A DNA stretch of 19,813 bases from an uncultured bacterium. Lineage in GTDB: Bacteria > Bacteroidota > Bacteroidia > Bacteroidales > Muribaculaceae. Below, piece after piece: positions 1-8,414 of the stretch (positions within the stretch are counted from its first letter, which is position 1; each line of letters opens with the position of its first letter). The notes under the pieces are model-generated. The model ran no database searches. It was not told the origin of the DNA and worked only from the letters and a program-made list of their open reading frames with translations. Both the position numbers and the translations under genes were made by a program. The stretch covers positions 1 to 19,813 of the forward strand of contig CAJMNI010000043.1 in assembly GCA_905214735.1 (NCBI GenBank), read 5' to 3'.

Positions 1-233
1 CAGTGGCATATGCGGCTAACAAAGGAAAAGCAGAAGGTAGAGCCGAAGGCAGGGCTGAAGGCAGGGCTGAAGGTAGAGCTGAAGGTAGAGCTGAAGGCGA
101 GGCGCAAGGCTTGGCCAAAGGAATCATTAAAGTTGTCAGGAACATGTTAAATTTCGGCATGCCGAAAGATCAGGTTGCAGCTATCAACAATATGACCATC
201 GCCGAACTGAACAATCTCTTAGACCAGAAATAA
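1..233 (+). CDS. C-terminal end of a probable Rpn-family (PD-(D/E)XK) nuclease/transposase, cut by the window start
   Basis: The frame is open from the first bases and ends with TAA at 231-233, so this is the 3' end of a longer gene; the in-frame GTG at position 3 is not a credible start. The visible part begins with a short lead and a run of AEGR units (five AEGR, then AEGE, AQGL, AKG). A compact helical tail follows, rich in hydrophobic residues (VVRNMLNFGM, then a segment with IAELNNLL). Rpn/YhgA-like nucleases typically end this way: a charged EGxxEG repeat followed by a short helical segment with a leucine-rich end. The catalytic PD-(D/E)XK core lies outside the window and cannot be verified, so the family call rests on the tail only. 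The gene converges with holA and shares a hairpin with it. Confidence 0.6.
   Translation, partial: VAYAANKGKAEGRAEGRAEGRAEGRAEGRAEGEAQGLAKGIIKVVRNMLNFGMPKDQVAAINNMTIAELNNLLDQK
30..101 (+). repeat. In-frame 12-bp tandem repeat encoding AEGR units
   Basis: Six consecutive 12-nt units of the form GCNGAAGGYAGR occur, and the units at 66-77 and 78-89 are identical. Each unit encodes AEGR (AEGE in the last). Because the unit length is a multiple of three, gain or loss of copies would change protein length without a frameshift. Confidence 0.85.
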
Positions 234-301
234 CACACCGGCCATTCCCATAAAATATTGCTTCTCGAGGGAAAATGATAAAAAGGCAGAGAATTTATCT
301 T

Positions 302-325
302 ATTCACCGCATTTTTGCGGTGAAT
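302..325. terminator. Hairpin between convergent genes, likely bidirectional terminator
   Basis: The ten bases at 302-311 (ATTCACCGCA) are perfectly complementary to 316-325, with a TTTT loop. On the plus strand a T-rich run ending in six Ts follows at 326-338. Outside the stem, GGCAGAGAA (285-293) can partly pair with the TTCTCTTTTTTGCC segment (328-341). On the minus strand this gives a second T-run after the stem. It lies between the stop at 233 and the holA stop at 351, which converge, so it can end transcription from both sides. Confidence 0.8.
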
Positions 326-350
326 ATTTCTCTTTTTTGCCTAATTTCCC

Positions 351-1382
351 TTATGTCATGATTTTGAATACGGCTTCACCAAGGAGGTCGAACGGATCTT
401 GCAAGGAACCTACTCCTTTCGATTTGGCATCATATTCACGGATATAATGCACTGCATTCACCGCTTGGCGAGGATTGTAGTTTCTCATCGCATCGCGTAT
501 CTCGCGCAATGCGTATGAGTTTTTCAGACCGCACGCCGACATGAGCCCCTGATCAGACTTGTCGGCCGTATATTGGCAGATCACCACTCTGCTGAAAAGA
601 TTGAAAATGGCCGACGCCGCCATCACATAAGGATTCTGCTTCGGATTCTTTTGGAAATATTTGATAATCTTTATGGCCTGGGGATAGTTGCGCTGTGATA
701 TGGCCTTGGAAAGTTCAAAATTGTTGAAGTCTTTCGATATACCGATGTTTCGTTCGATATCTTCACATGTGATTCTGATCCCCTTCTGTCCACCTTTGAT
801 CAGGATCAGTTTATTGAGCTCGCCAAAAAGTTTGGAAAGCGGCGATCCGATATATTCGCATAAAAGCTGGACTGCCTTCTCCTCGATCGACACCTTCGCT
901 CCGCTGCAATAATCCTTCACAGCCGATGGAAGCTGCCAATCTTTCACTGCAGCCGATTTGAAAACGACTGCACCCTTATTGGCCGAGGCCGCCTTCATTA
1001 GTTTCGAAGTGGCGTTGAGATTATCACCCTTGAACACCAATGCAAAAACTGTTGTGGGATTGCAGTTTGCGACATAGGGTGCGAGCTTTTCAAGCACATT
1101 CTTCGCCTGTTGAGCCGATTGGCCCTCTTTCAAGAGCACGAGTTTTCTATCGGACATTACCGGAAACTGCTGCGCACAGGCGATCACCGCTTCCATGTCG
1201 GCGTCGTTTCCATAAAACAGGTTAAAGTTGAAATCGCGATCCTCCTCCGCGATAAGATCCTGCTCGAGATGACGCACTATCAGATCGATATAATATGCCT
1301 CCTCCCCCATAAGAATATAGACCGGGGCGGGGGTTCCTTTCTTGATATCAGCGATAATGTCTCTATAGCTCTTTTGCGCCAT
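351..1382 (-). CDS. holA: DNA polymerase III subunit delta
   Basis: This 343-residue protein has the length and layout of the HolA clamp-loader subunit, which opens the beta sliding clamp during replication. The N-terminal part has the family signature around residues 21-33 (VYILMGEEAYYID) and a second conserved block at 73-86 (FPVMSDRKLVLLKE). A mid-region helix contains the LxxELxKL pattern (about 185-192), and a C-terminal helical collar follows with FELSKAI near 222-228. As is normal for delta, no Walker A motif is seen. It begins with ATG at 1382, inside the last codons of the CPBP gene upstream, which points to one transcript and translational coupling. The stop (TAA) faces a shared hairpin at 302-325. 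Confidence 0.93.
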   Translation of the reverse strand: MAQKSYRDIIADIKKGTPAPVYILMGEEAYYIDLIVRHLEQDLIAEEDRDFNFNLFYGNDADMEAVIACAQQFPVMSDRKLVLLKEGQSAQQAKNVLEKLAPYVANCNPTTVFALVFKGDNLNATSKLMKAASANKGAVVFKSAAVKDWQLPSAVKDYCSGAKVSIEEKAVQLLCEYIGSPLSKLFGELNKLILIKGGQKGIRITCEDIERNIGISKDFNNFELSKAISQRNYPQAIKIIKYFQKNPKQNPYVMAASAIFNLFSRVVICQYTADKSDQGLMSACGLKNSYALREIRDAMRNYNPRQAVNAVHYIREYDAKSKGVGSLQDPFDLLGEAVFKIMT

Positions 1383-2250
1383 GATGTTTGAATTTGCGTA
1401 TTAACATAATTATGTAGAGGGCTGTCGCGAGGCAACTCACAACAAACATCCAGGATATACCGGAGGATGTCACTCCGATCTGCTCAGGATTGACATCGCC
1501 GATGCCCCGGGCCGACAACCAGCTGCAAACCACCACTATACTATTGTTAAGAGCATGGGCAAAGGCGGCAGTCCACAGCGAACCGGAGTAGTAATAGAGA
1601 TATCCGAACATCGTTCCGAGAAGCAGTCGGGGAATAAAACCGAAGAACTGGAAATGCACCGCACTGAAAATAAAGGCGGCACCCCAGACAGCTACATGAG
1701 GATTGACGCCGGCCGAGGTGAAGGCTTTCTGAAGTCCGGCACGGAAGAAGGTCTCCTCAGCGATTCCTGTAATGACTCCGACTATAAGAACGCCCGATAT
1801 GAGCGTCGACCATGAATTTCCAGCGAGAATCACATCGGTCATCTCCTCGGCGTTCTGCTCCCATTCGCGCATGGTGTTCTCGATCCCCGACATCGACGAA
1901 GGGAAAGTGAAGTGAGCGTTCCAGAAAATTATCTGATTCAGCGCCGGAAGCATCAGAATAAACAAAACGATTGCAGCTGCAATCCATTTCCACGAAACGG
2001 CAGTAGTGGCTCCGAGATAGCGCATCGGCGCGAAGGGTTTTGACAGCCAGGCCACTATGACAGCAGGAAGAATAAACGCCATCAGATTCTGCATTACGCT
2101 GCCAATCAACAGGACCGTGCGCTGAGACAGGGATGTCGTGAGCAATCCCCCCTGAAGAAGGCCTGCGAAGCAGAGCAACGTGAAGAAGCTGACAAACAGG
2201 ATGCAGAGTTTTCTGAACAGATTGAGCTTCGGAGTGTAGCTGAATTCCAT
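1363..2250 (-). CDS. CPBP-family intramembrane metalloprotease
   Basis: The 295-residue protein is strongly hydrophobic, with about seven or eight predicted membrane segments. It carries the CPBP/CAAX-protease (Abi) motifs in order: EExxxR at 165-170 (EETFFR), FxxxH with H199, and HxxxN with H232 and N236. In this family the glutamates and histidines activate water within the membrane. Eukaryotic members (Rce1) cleave prenylated CAAX proteins, but bacterial members have varied or unknown substrates, so no substrate is assigned. The gene precedes holA in the same operon and overlaps it by 20 nt. It diverges from mreB. I could not find a TAnnTTTG box for it in the 242-nt gap upstream. Confidence 0.88.
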   Translation of the reverse strand: MEFSYTPKLNLFRKLCILFVSFFTLLCFAGLLQGGLLTTSLSQRTVLLIGSVMQNLMAFILPAVIVAWLSKPFAPMRYLGATTAVSWKWIAAAIVLFILMLPALNQIIFWNAHFTFPSSMSGIENTMREWEQNAEEMTDVILAGNSWSTLISGVLIVGVITGIAEETFFRAGLQKAFTSAGVNPHVAVWGAAFIFSAVHFQFFGFIPRLLLGTMFGYLYYYSGSLWTAAFAHALNNSIVVVCSWLSARGIGDVNPEQIGVTSSGISWMFVVSCLATALYIIMLIRKFKHHGAKEL

Positions 2251-2363
2251 ACATTATTAACGAAATTCCTCCGCGGCATATTACCTCCGCAAAGCCGAGG
2301 TTGGCATAATGAACGGCAAAAATCAAAAAAATACGCAAATTTTGAAAAGTTTGGAAATCTCAA

Positions 2364-2394
2364 TTGTCTAATAGTGAAAATTTCATTAACTTTG
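2364..2394 (+). promoter_or_regulatory. Bacteroidetes-type promoter of the mre operon
   Basis: TAACTTTG at 2387-2394 fits the primary-sigma -7 box TAnnTTTG of Bacteroidetes. A TTG at 2364-2366 lies 20 nt upstream, as expected for the -33 box. Transcription should begin near 2398-2402, leaving a leader of about 90 nt before mreB. Confidence 0.75.
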
Positions 2395-2395
2395 C

Positions 2396-2424
2396 AGTCT
2401 GATTGAGGGGATACTAATCAGATT
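2396..2424 (+). promoter_or_regulatory. Stem-loop at the predicted 5' end of the mre mRNA
   Basis: Bases 2396-2404 pair with 2416-2424 (nine pairs, one of them G-U), around an 11-nt loop containing GAGGGG. It sits at the transcript start predicted from the promoter at 2364-2394. A stem here could protect the message from 5' decay or be a protein-binding dyad; the function is inference. Confidence 0.45.
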
Positions 2425-2492
2425 ACCCTTCCACGGCATTGATCCGCGCAGGAACATTGCCGGAAATACACCCAATAAACCGAAACTGATAG

Positions 2493-3512
2493 ATGGGATT
2501 ATTTTCATTCACACAGGAAATCGCGATGGATCTTGGCACAGCCAACTCCATCATCATTCATAATGACAAGATAGTGGTCGATGAGCCGAGCGTAGTCGCC
2601 ATCGAGAACAAGACCGACAAGCTTCTTGCCGTCGGCACAATGGCCCACCAGATGGAGGGGAAAGAATCTCCGGGAATCCGGACAATCCGTCCGCTTCGCG
2701 ACGGTGTGATCGCCGACTTCAACGCGGCGGAGCAAATGATCCGAGGCATGGTGAAGATGGTGAGCTCGAAACGCCGCTGGTTCTCCCCTGCCCTTCGCAT
2801 GGTGGTCTGCATTCCTTCGGGATCGACAGAAGTCGAGATCCGCGCCGTGCGCGACTCAAGCGAACACGCCGGAGGTCGCGACGTCTATATGATCTATGAA
2901 CCTATGGCAGCAGCCCTCGGCATCGGCCTTGACGTCGAAGCTCCGGAAGGCAACATGATTGTCGACATAGGCGGCGGTTCAACTGAAATCGCAGTGATTT
3001 CGCTCGGAGGCATCGTCAGCAACAAGAGCATCCGTCTCGCCGGAAACGCCCTGACCGCCGACATTCAGGAGCACATGGGACGTGTGCATAACCTTAAAGT
3101 CGGCGCCACAATGGCCGAGAAAATCAAGATCAACGTTGGTTCGGCTCTTCCGACTCTTCAGGATCCCCCGGAACCTTTCGTGGTTTGCGGCCCCAACAAA
3201 ATGACATCTCTCCCGATGGAAGTGCCTGTAACCCACGAGGAGATCTCCCACTGCATCGACAAGTCGATCTCCAAGATGGAGGAGGCCATCCTTGCAGCCC
3301 TCGAGCAGACTCCCCCGGAGCTCTATGCCGACATCGTGAAAAACGGCATCTATCTGGCCGGCGGCGGCGCTTTGCTCCGCGGTCTGGCTAAGAGATTCAC
3401 CGACAAGATGCGCATCGAATTCAAAATTCCCGAAGATCCTCTGCACGCAGTGGCTAAAGGAACGGGCGTGGCTCTCAAGAACATAAACCGGTTCTCGTTC
3501 CTCATCAGGTAA
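2493..3512 (+). CDS. mreB: Rod-shape-determining actin-like protein MreB
   Basis: This 339-residue protein matches MreB in length and in its actin-fold nucleotide motifs: phosphate-1 loop with DLGTANS from residue 13, YEPMAAALGIG at 135-145 (the glutamate that positions the attacking water in MreB lies here), phosphate-2 loop DIGGGSTEI at 158-166, and LAGGGALLRGL at 288-298. MreB forms membrane-bound ATP-dependent filaments that direct lateral peptidoglycan synthesis. The N-terminus begins MGLFSFTQ, typical of bacteroidal MreB. It is the first gene of mreB-mreC-mreD-mrdA-rodA and has its own promoter with a structured leader of about 90 nt. The distance to mreC is 30 nt. Confidence 0.97.
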   Translation: MGLFSFTQEIAMDLGTANSIIIHNDKIVVDEPSVVAIENKTDKLLAVGTMAHQMEGKESPGIRTIRPLRDGVIADFNAAEQMIRGMVKMVSSKRRWFSPALRMVVCIPSGSTEVEIRAVRDSSEHAGGRDVYMIYEPMAAALGIGLDVEAPEGNMIVDIGGGSTEIAVISLGGIVSNKSIRLAGNALTADIQEHMGRVHNLKVGATMAEKIKINVGSALPTLQDPPEPFVVCGPNKMTSLPMEVPVTHEEISHCIDKSISKMEEAILAALEQTPPELYADIVKNGIYLAGGGALLRGLAKRFTDKMRIEFKIPEDPLHAVAKGTGVALKNINRFSFLIR

Positions 3513-3542
3513 AAAAGACCTCGGGTCAATAAGGGTGGCTTC

Positions 3543-4415
3543 ATGCACAACCTCTTAAGCTTCCTTCTGAGATATTCCAAATGGTTTGTCTTCACAGCCT
3601 ATGTGGTGGCAAGCATTGTATTGCTGGTGGCCGGTAACAGCTACCGGCAATCGGTGTATCTTACCTCGGCCGGAGCCGTCACCGGAGGAGTGTATGACTC
3701 ATGGTCGAGCGTGACAGGATATTTCCATCTCCGATCGATCAACGAGAGCCTGCAGGTCCGCAACGCCGCCCTGCAGAACGAAGTGCTCAACCTCCGGCAA
3801 CAACTCGCCGAGAAAAACGCCCTGCTGATGGACACGCTGATGCCCAAAGGCTACGCCGAGCGTTTCGGATATGTTTCGGCAAGCGTGATCAACAACAACA
3901 CCCGCCACCCCAGAAACTATTTTACCATCAACCGGGGCAAGCTCGATGGCGTCCGCCCCGGCATGGGAGTGGTTGACCAGAACGGTGTGGCAGGCATTGT
4001 CAACGTGACCGGCGACCATATTTCCCGCGTGATCTCGCTGCTCAATGAAACCCAGCATTTCTCGGTGAAGGTGAAAGGCACAGGGTTCGCCGGCTCGCTC
4101 ACATGGAAAGGTGGCGATGCAAATATCGCCTACGTGGAGGAAATGCCGCGGCACACTGTCTACAAAACAGGCGACACTATCGTGACGAGCGGCTATTCGA
4201 CCTCCTTCCCCGAAGGGATTCCGGTCGGAGTGATACTCAACCAGGTCAGAAGCAGCGACGACAGTTTCTTCACGTTCAAGGTGAAACTAACCACCGATTT
4301 CCGCACGCTCAGCGCCGTCAGGGTAATCCGCGACATATACAAGCAGGAGATCGACTCGCTGTCGCAATTCGACATCCCCACCGACAACACCACATCGGTG
4401 CCGGTGACCCACTGA
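3543..4415 (+). CDS. mreC: Rod-shape-determining protein MreC
   Basis: The 290-residue protein has one N-terminal membrane segment (about 15-31), a predicted coiled coil (about 65-95) rich in Q, N and L, and the periplasmic double beta-barrel domain (about 107-265). Family motifs are visible: an INRGKLDGVRPGMGV block at 129-143 followed by GVAGIV, and TSGYSTSFPEGIPVG near 215-229. MreC is the periplasmic scaffold that links MreB and MreD to PBP2 and activates the RodA-PBP2 synthase. The acidic and threonine-rich tail (about 270-290) lies outside the conserved fold. The gene lies 30 nt after mreB and 88 nt before mreD. Confidence 0.95.
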   Translation: MHNLLSFLLRYSKWFVFTAYVVASIVLLVAGNSYRQSVYLTSAGAVTGGVYDSWSSVTGYFHLRSINESLQVRNAALQNEVLNLRQQLAEKNALLMDTLMPKGYAERFGYVSASVINNNTRHPRNYFTINRGKLDGVRPGMGVVDQNGVAGIVNVTGDHISRVISLLNETQHFSVKVKGTGFAGSLTWKGGDANIAYVEEMPRHTVYKTGDTIVTSGYSTSFPEGIPVGVILNQVRSSDDSFFTFKVKLTTDFRTLSAVRVIRDIYKQEIDSLSQFDIPTDNTTSVPVTH

Positions 4416-4503
4416 CCTTGAATCGAAGTCAGAGAACTATGGGAAACGGAAGCAAGTGATTTTAAGAAGATAAATTAGAGATAAAGGAGATTACAGCCAA
4501 AGC

Positions 4504-5010
4504 ATGGGAAAGAATTTCTTTTTAAATTTTGCTATTACAGCGGTGCTGATCATCATTCAGGTATTGATCTGCAACCATATCATGCTTTTCAATGTGGCGA
4601 TGGCCTTCATCTTCATCTACATGATAATCCGTCTTCCGGTCGACCTCAAGACCGACTGGCTGCTCACATGGGCATTCTTCAGCGGACTCGTGGTCGACAT
4701 ATTCTCCGACACTCCCGGCGTCAACGCATTGGCATGCACATTGCTTGCCATCATAAAAAAGCCAATGCTCTTCGCCTATGTTCCCCGCGACGACCGGACC
4801 AAGAACATCACTCCGTCGCTTAAAGAACTCGGCTTTTCCGTCTATGGAAAATATCTGCTCACCATGTCGGCAATCTATTGTCTGCTTGCATTCACAATAG
4901 AATATTTCAATTTCGCCGACGTTAAGGAAATAGTTATAATGTCAGCTTCGAGCGCCGCACTGACTTTCCTTGTGCTCCTCGGAGTCGACAGCTTGATTGT
5001 AAAGAAGTGA
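4504..5010 (+). CDS. mreD: Rod-shape-determining membrane protein MreD
   Basis: The 168-residue hydrophobic protein has about five membrane segments and the usual MreD size. The segment around residues 56-75 (WAFFSGLVVDIFSDTPGVN) contains the family's conserved GLxxDIFSxTPGxN pattern. MreD acts in the inner membrane with MreC as part of the elongation complex. The 88 nt upstream hold no other gene and include a purine-rich AAAGGAG about 15 nt before the ATG, one of the few Shine-Dalgarno-like sequences in this window. Its TGA stop overlaps the GTG start of mrdA (sequence GTGA). Confidence 0.93.
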   Translation: MGKNFFLNFAITAVLIIIQVLICNHIMLFNVAMAFIFIYMIIRLPVDLKTDWLLTWAFFSGLVVDIFSDTPGVNALACTLLAIIKKPMLFAYVPRDDRTKNITPSLKELGFSVYGKYLLTMSAIYCLLAFTIEYFNFADVKEIVIMSASSAALTFLVLLGVDSLIVKK

Positions 5011-6860
5011 GAAAAGACTACAATCTTGAAAAACGAAAATATGTGATAGGCGGGTTTATCACGCTTATTGTCCTGATTTATGTGGTGAGGCTCTTCAATC
5101 TGCAGGTGGCCGACACCAAATATAAAGAGAACGCCGACAGCAACGCCTTCCTGAAACGCACCATATATCCGGCTCGCGGCCTCATGTACGACCGCTTCAA
5201 CAAGCTTGTGGTGTTCAACAAGCCTGCCTACGACGTGATGATAATCCCAAAAGACGTCGGGGAGTTTGACACCGTCGGACTCTGCAACGCTCTCAACATC
5301 ACTAAAGAGCAGCTTCTCGAAAGATGGCGCGACATGAAAGACACGCGCAAAAACCCGGGCTATTCGGCATATTCCCCTCAGAAACTCATCTCCCATCTCT
5401 CGCAGGAGGATTACGGGCGTCTGCAGGAGAAACTCTATCTTTTCCCCGGATTCTTCATCCAGAAGCGCACCGTCAGGGAGTACGCCTATCCGTGTGCAGC
5501 CAATGTGCTCGGCAACATCCGCGAGGTTTCTGCCGACGATATCGAACGCGATTCCTACTACCGCCGAGGCGACTACACGGGCGACCTCGGCGTGGAGAAA
5601 AGCTACGAGCAGGCATTGCGCGGCGTCAAGGGAGTGGAAATCCTCATGAAGGATGCTTTCGGACGCATCAAAGGGAAATATGAGAACGGAATGTATGACG
5701 AAGCGCCGACAGCCGGTCACAACCTCACCCTTTCGCTCGACATAGAGCTTCAGCAATATGGCGAGCAGCTTATGGCCAACAAGATCGGCGCCATCGTGGC
5801 GATAGAGCCGTCGACCGGAGAGATTCTCGCGCTCGTCAGCTCGCCCAACTATGACCCGTCGCTTCTCGTCGGCCGCGAACGAGGGAAAAACTATTCGATG
5901 CTCGTCAACGATCCGCAAAAGCCTCTTTATGACCGCGCCATCCAGGGAGCATATCCTCCGGGGTCGACCTTCAAGCCCACCCAGGCCCTTATCTTCCTCC
6001 AGGAGGGAGTGATCGATCTCAACACGCGCTATTCATGCAATCACGGCTATAACAACGGCCTCCATGTCGGATGCCACGGACACGGCTCCCCCATCTCTCT
6101 GCTGCCCGCCCTCCAGACATCCTGCAACGGATATTTCTGCTGGGGATTCTGGCACATGATCGACCATAGAGGGAAATCACCCTCTGAACAGTTCGAGAAA
6201 TGGAAGAATTATATGGTTCAGATGGGGTATGGCTATAAGCTCGGCGTCGATCTCCCTTCGGAAAGCCGCGGATTCATTCCTAACCCGGAGTATTATAGCA
6301 AATCGTTCCGGGGTGCAAACTGGAAGGCTAACTCCATCGTCTCCGTATCCATCGGCCAGGGAGAGGTGCTCGCCACCCCCATCCAGATCGCCAACCTCTG
6401 CGCCACAATCGCCAACCGTGGTTACTTCATCACTCCCCATGTGGTGAAAGAGATCACCGACAGCACGATCGACAAGAAATATCGCGTCAGACACCGGCCA
6501 AAGATCAAACAGGAGTATTACAAAGATGTGGCCCAGGGAATGAGGATGGCGGTCACGGGTGGAACATGCCGCACTGCCAACCTCTCATACGTGGAAGTTG
6601 CCGGAAAGACCGGTACGGCGCAGAACCCTCATGGAAAAGACCATTCGGCTTTCATGGGCTTCGCACCCTTCAACAATCCCAAGATCGCCATCTGCGTCTA
6701 TGTCGAGAACGCCGGATTCGGCGCGACTTTCGGAGTGCCGATAGGTACGCTTATGATCGAGAAATATCTCAAACGCGAAATCAGCCCCGAGCATAAGGGT
6801 CTCGAGGAAAGAATGATGAACTCTAACACAATCATCTATAGTGGAGTCAAGAAACACTGA
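5007..6860 (+). CDS. mrdA: Penicillin-binding protein 2, elongation-specific transpeptidase
   Basis: The 617-residue protein is a class B PBP. A single N-terminal membrane anchor (about 12-31) is followed by the pedestal domain, including RTIYPARGLMYDRFNK near 51-66, and a transpeptidase domain. All three catalytic motifs are present: SxxK at 320-323 (STFK, nucleophile S320), SxN at 372-374 (SCN) and KTG at 534-536. It cross-links peptidoglycan strands made by RodA at the lateral wall. The start is GTG at 5007, chosen because it overlaps the mreD stop by 4 nt and leaves the anchor intact. The 3' end overlaps rodA by 20 nt. The tail after the catalytic domain is short and basic. Confidence 0.96.
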   Translation: MRKDYNLEKRKYVIGGFITLIVLIYVVRLFNLQVADTKYKENADSNAFLKRTIYPARGLMYDRFNKLVVFNKPAYDVMIIPKDVGEFDTVGLCNALNITKEQLLERWRDMKDTRKNPGYSAYSPQKLISHLSQEDYGRLQEKLYLFPGFFIQKRTVREYAYPCAANVLGNIREVSADDIERDSYYRRGDYTGDLGVEKSYEQALRGVKGVEILMKDAFGRIKGKYENGMYDEAPTAGHNLTLSLDIELQQYGEQLMANKIGAIVAIEPSTGEILALVSSPNYDPSLLVGRERGKNYSMLVNDPQKPLYDRAIQGAYPPGSTFKPTQALIFLQEGVIDLNTRYSCNHGYNNGLHVGCHGHGSPISLLPALQTSCNGYFCWGFWHMIDHRGKSPSEQFEKWKNYMVQMGYGYKLGVDLPSESRGFIPNPEYYSKSFRGANWKANSIVSVSIGQGEVLATPIQIANLCATIANRGYFITPHVVKEITDSTIDKKYRVRHRPKIKQEYYKDVAQGMRMAVTGGTCRTANLSYVEVAGKTGTAQNPHGKDHSAFMGFAPFNNPKIAICVYVENAGFGATFGVPIGTLMIEKYLKREISPEHKGLEERMMNSNTIIYSGVKKH

Positions 6861-8310
6861 CACCGGCGGATCGGTGTTCAGGAGCATCGACTGGATCACA
6901 ATCCTTCTTTATCTTCTGCTCGTCACGGCAGGAGCGGTGAGCATATACGCCGCCAGCTATGATTTCGACAATGCATCGCTGTTTGACCTCAATGAATTTT
7001 CCGGCAAGCAGATAATGTGGATCGGTCTTTCGCTCGTGCTCGGCGGAGTTATTCTCCTCACCGACTACCGCATCTGGAAGACCTACGCCTACCCCATCTA
7101 TATCGGAGTTCTTCTTCTTCTGCTGGTCACTATATTTGTGGCGCCCAATATCAAAGGCTCCCATTCATGGCTTGTGTTCGGTCCGGTGAGCCTCCAGCCC
7201 GCTGAACTCGGAAAATTCGCCACAGCCCTCGCCCTCGCCAAACTCTTCGACTCATATAATTTCACTCTTAACGCCAAGATCAGCAATTACTTCAGGGCTC
7301 TGATAATCATATTCCTCCCGATCATTCTCATTCTGCTTCAGAACGAGACCGGAAGCGCCCTGGTTTATATATCCCTGATCTTCGTGCTTTATCGCGAAGG
7401 GATGAGCGGACTGGTGCTCTTCTCAGTGCTCTGCGCCATAACATTCTTCGTCGTGGCGGTGAAATTTGTCGATCCCCCCGTCCTGGGAATGCCTCTTGGC
7501 GAATTCACGGTGTTTATCCTCATTCAGCTCATCTACGCGCTGATGCTGATTTTCTATTGCAAAGACATCATAATAGCTCGCAATGTGGTGATAGCTCTGG
7601 CGGGCGGAGGAACCATAGCCGGAATCCTCTCGCTATGCGGAGTGCCCGTAAACGGCACGATATATTTCATTTCGATTCTGTCGATTTGCCTCATCTACAC
7701 GGCTTTCGCTATGTTCCGCCACAGGATCAAGCGGTTTATGATCACCATCGGCTTCGTCGCCACCTCAGTGCTTTTCCTTTTCTCTGTTAACTATGTTTTC
7801 AACAACATTCTCGAGCCTCATCAGCAGATGCGTATCAAGGTGGCGCTCGGAATCGAGGAAAACATCCGAGGAGCCGGCTATAACGTCAACCAATCGAAGA
7901 TTGCCATCGGTTCTGGCGGCGTCACCGGAAAAGGATTTCTCAACGGCACTCAGACAAAGCTCAAATATGTGCCCGAACAGCACACCGACTTTATCTTCTG
8001 CACCATCGGCGAAGAGGAGGGTTTCATCGGAACAACCGCCGTGCTTGCGGTATATCTCGCCCTCATTCTCCGGCTCATACATATCGCCGAACGACAACGC
8101 ACCCCCTTCGAACGCGTCTATGCCTATTGCGTGGTGTCGATTCTGATATTCCACCTCGCAATCAATGTCGGCATGGTGATAGGGCTATGCCCGGTGATCG
8201 GCATCCCGCTCCCCTTCTTCAGTTATGGAGGGTCATCTCTATGGGGATTCACGATCTTGCTCTTCATTCTTCTTAGGCTCGACTCTTCGCGAAAGGAGAG
8301 GATGGATTAA
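6841..8310 (+). CDS. rodA: RodA, SEDS-family peptidoglycan glycosyltransferase
   Basis: This 489-residue polytopic membrane protein polymerises lipid II into glycan strands with PBP2. Recognisable blocks are SHSWLVFGPVSLQPAELGK (107-125), QNETGSALV (167-175), the NQSKIAIGSGG region (350-360), PEQHTDFIF (378-386) and FSYGGSS (460-466). It is longer than proteobacterial RodA (about 370 residues) because of extra membrane segments around 190-320; from memory, the long form is usual in Bacteroidetes. The start is GTG at 6841, within mrdA. One oddity: SEDS enzymes normally have an Asp just before the GxGY in the large extracytoplasmic loop, but this protein reads EENIRGAGY, with Asn at 341 and Glu at 339-340. 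No clear terminator hairpin follows. Confidence 0.95.
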   Translation: MESRNTDTGGSVFRSIDWITILLYLLLVTAGAVSIYAASYDFDNASLFDLNEFSGKQIMWIGLSLVLGGVILLTDYRIWKTYAYPIYIGVLLLLLVTIFVAPNIKGSHSWLVFGPVSLQPAELGKFATALALAKLFDSYNFTLNAKISNYFRALIIIFLPIILILLQNETGSALVYISLIFVLYREGMSGLVLFSVLCAITFFVVAVKFVDPPVLGMPLGEFTVFILIQLIYALMLIFYCKDIIIARNVVIALAGGGTIAGILSLCGVPVNGTIYFISILSICLIYTAFAMFRHRIKRFMITIGFVATSVLFLFSVNYVFNNILEPHQQMRIKVALGIEENIRGAGYNVNQSKIAIGSGGVTGKGFLNGTQTKLKYVPEQHTDFIFCTIGEEEGFIGTTAVLAVYLALILRLIHIAERQRTPFERVYAYCVVSILIFHLAINVGMVIGLCPVIGIPLPFFSYGGSSLWGFTILLFILLRLDSSRKERMD

Positions 8311-8414
8311 AAATTTTCATCTTACTGCGATAAACATGCCCCGATATGCGTTAAATATAATAGGAACCTAAATTTCCCGAACATAATATCAAGATTATCA
8401 TAAAACCCAGAATT

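Noticed and set aside
3..233. A complete small 76-residue protein starting at GTG 3
   Set aside because: The frame has no stop upstream of it in the window and begins in mid-domain, so it is the end of a longer gene.
2251..2363. Promoter for the CPBP-holA operon on the minus strand
   Set aside because: No CAAAnnTA (minus-strand -7 box) with a plausible -33 partner was found; the region is only A/T-rich near 2320-2345.
3699..4154. Long open frames on the strand opposite mreC, mrdA and other plus-strand genes
   Set aside because: They are antisense shadows of strongly conserved genes, with no family motifs.
8369..8376. TAAATTTC as a promoter of the unknown helical gene
   Set aside because: It has one mismatch to TAnnTTTG and no TTTG at the right distance; the gene may be transcribed from the mre operon instead.
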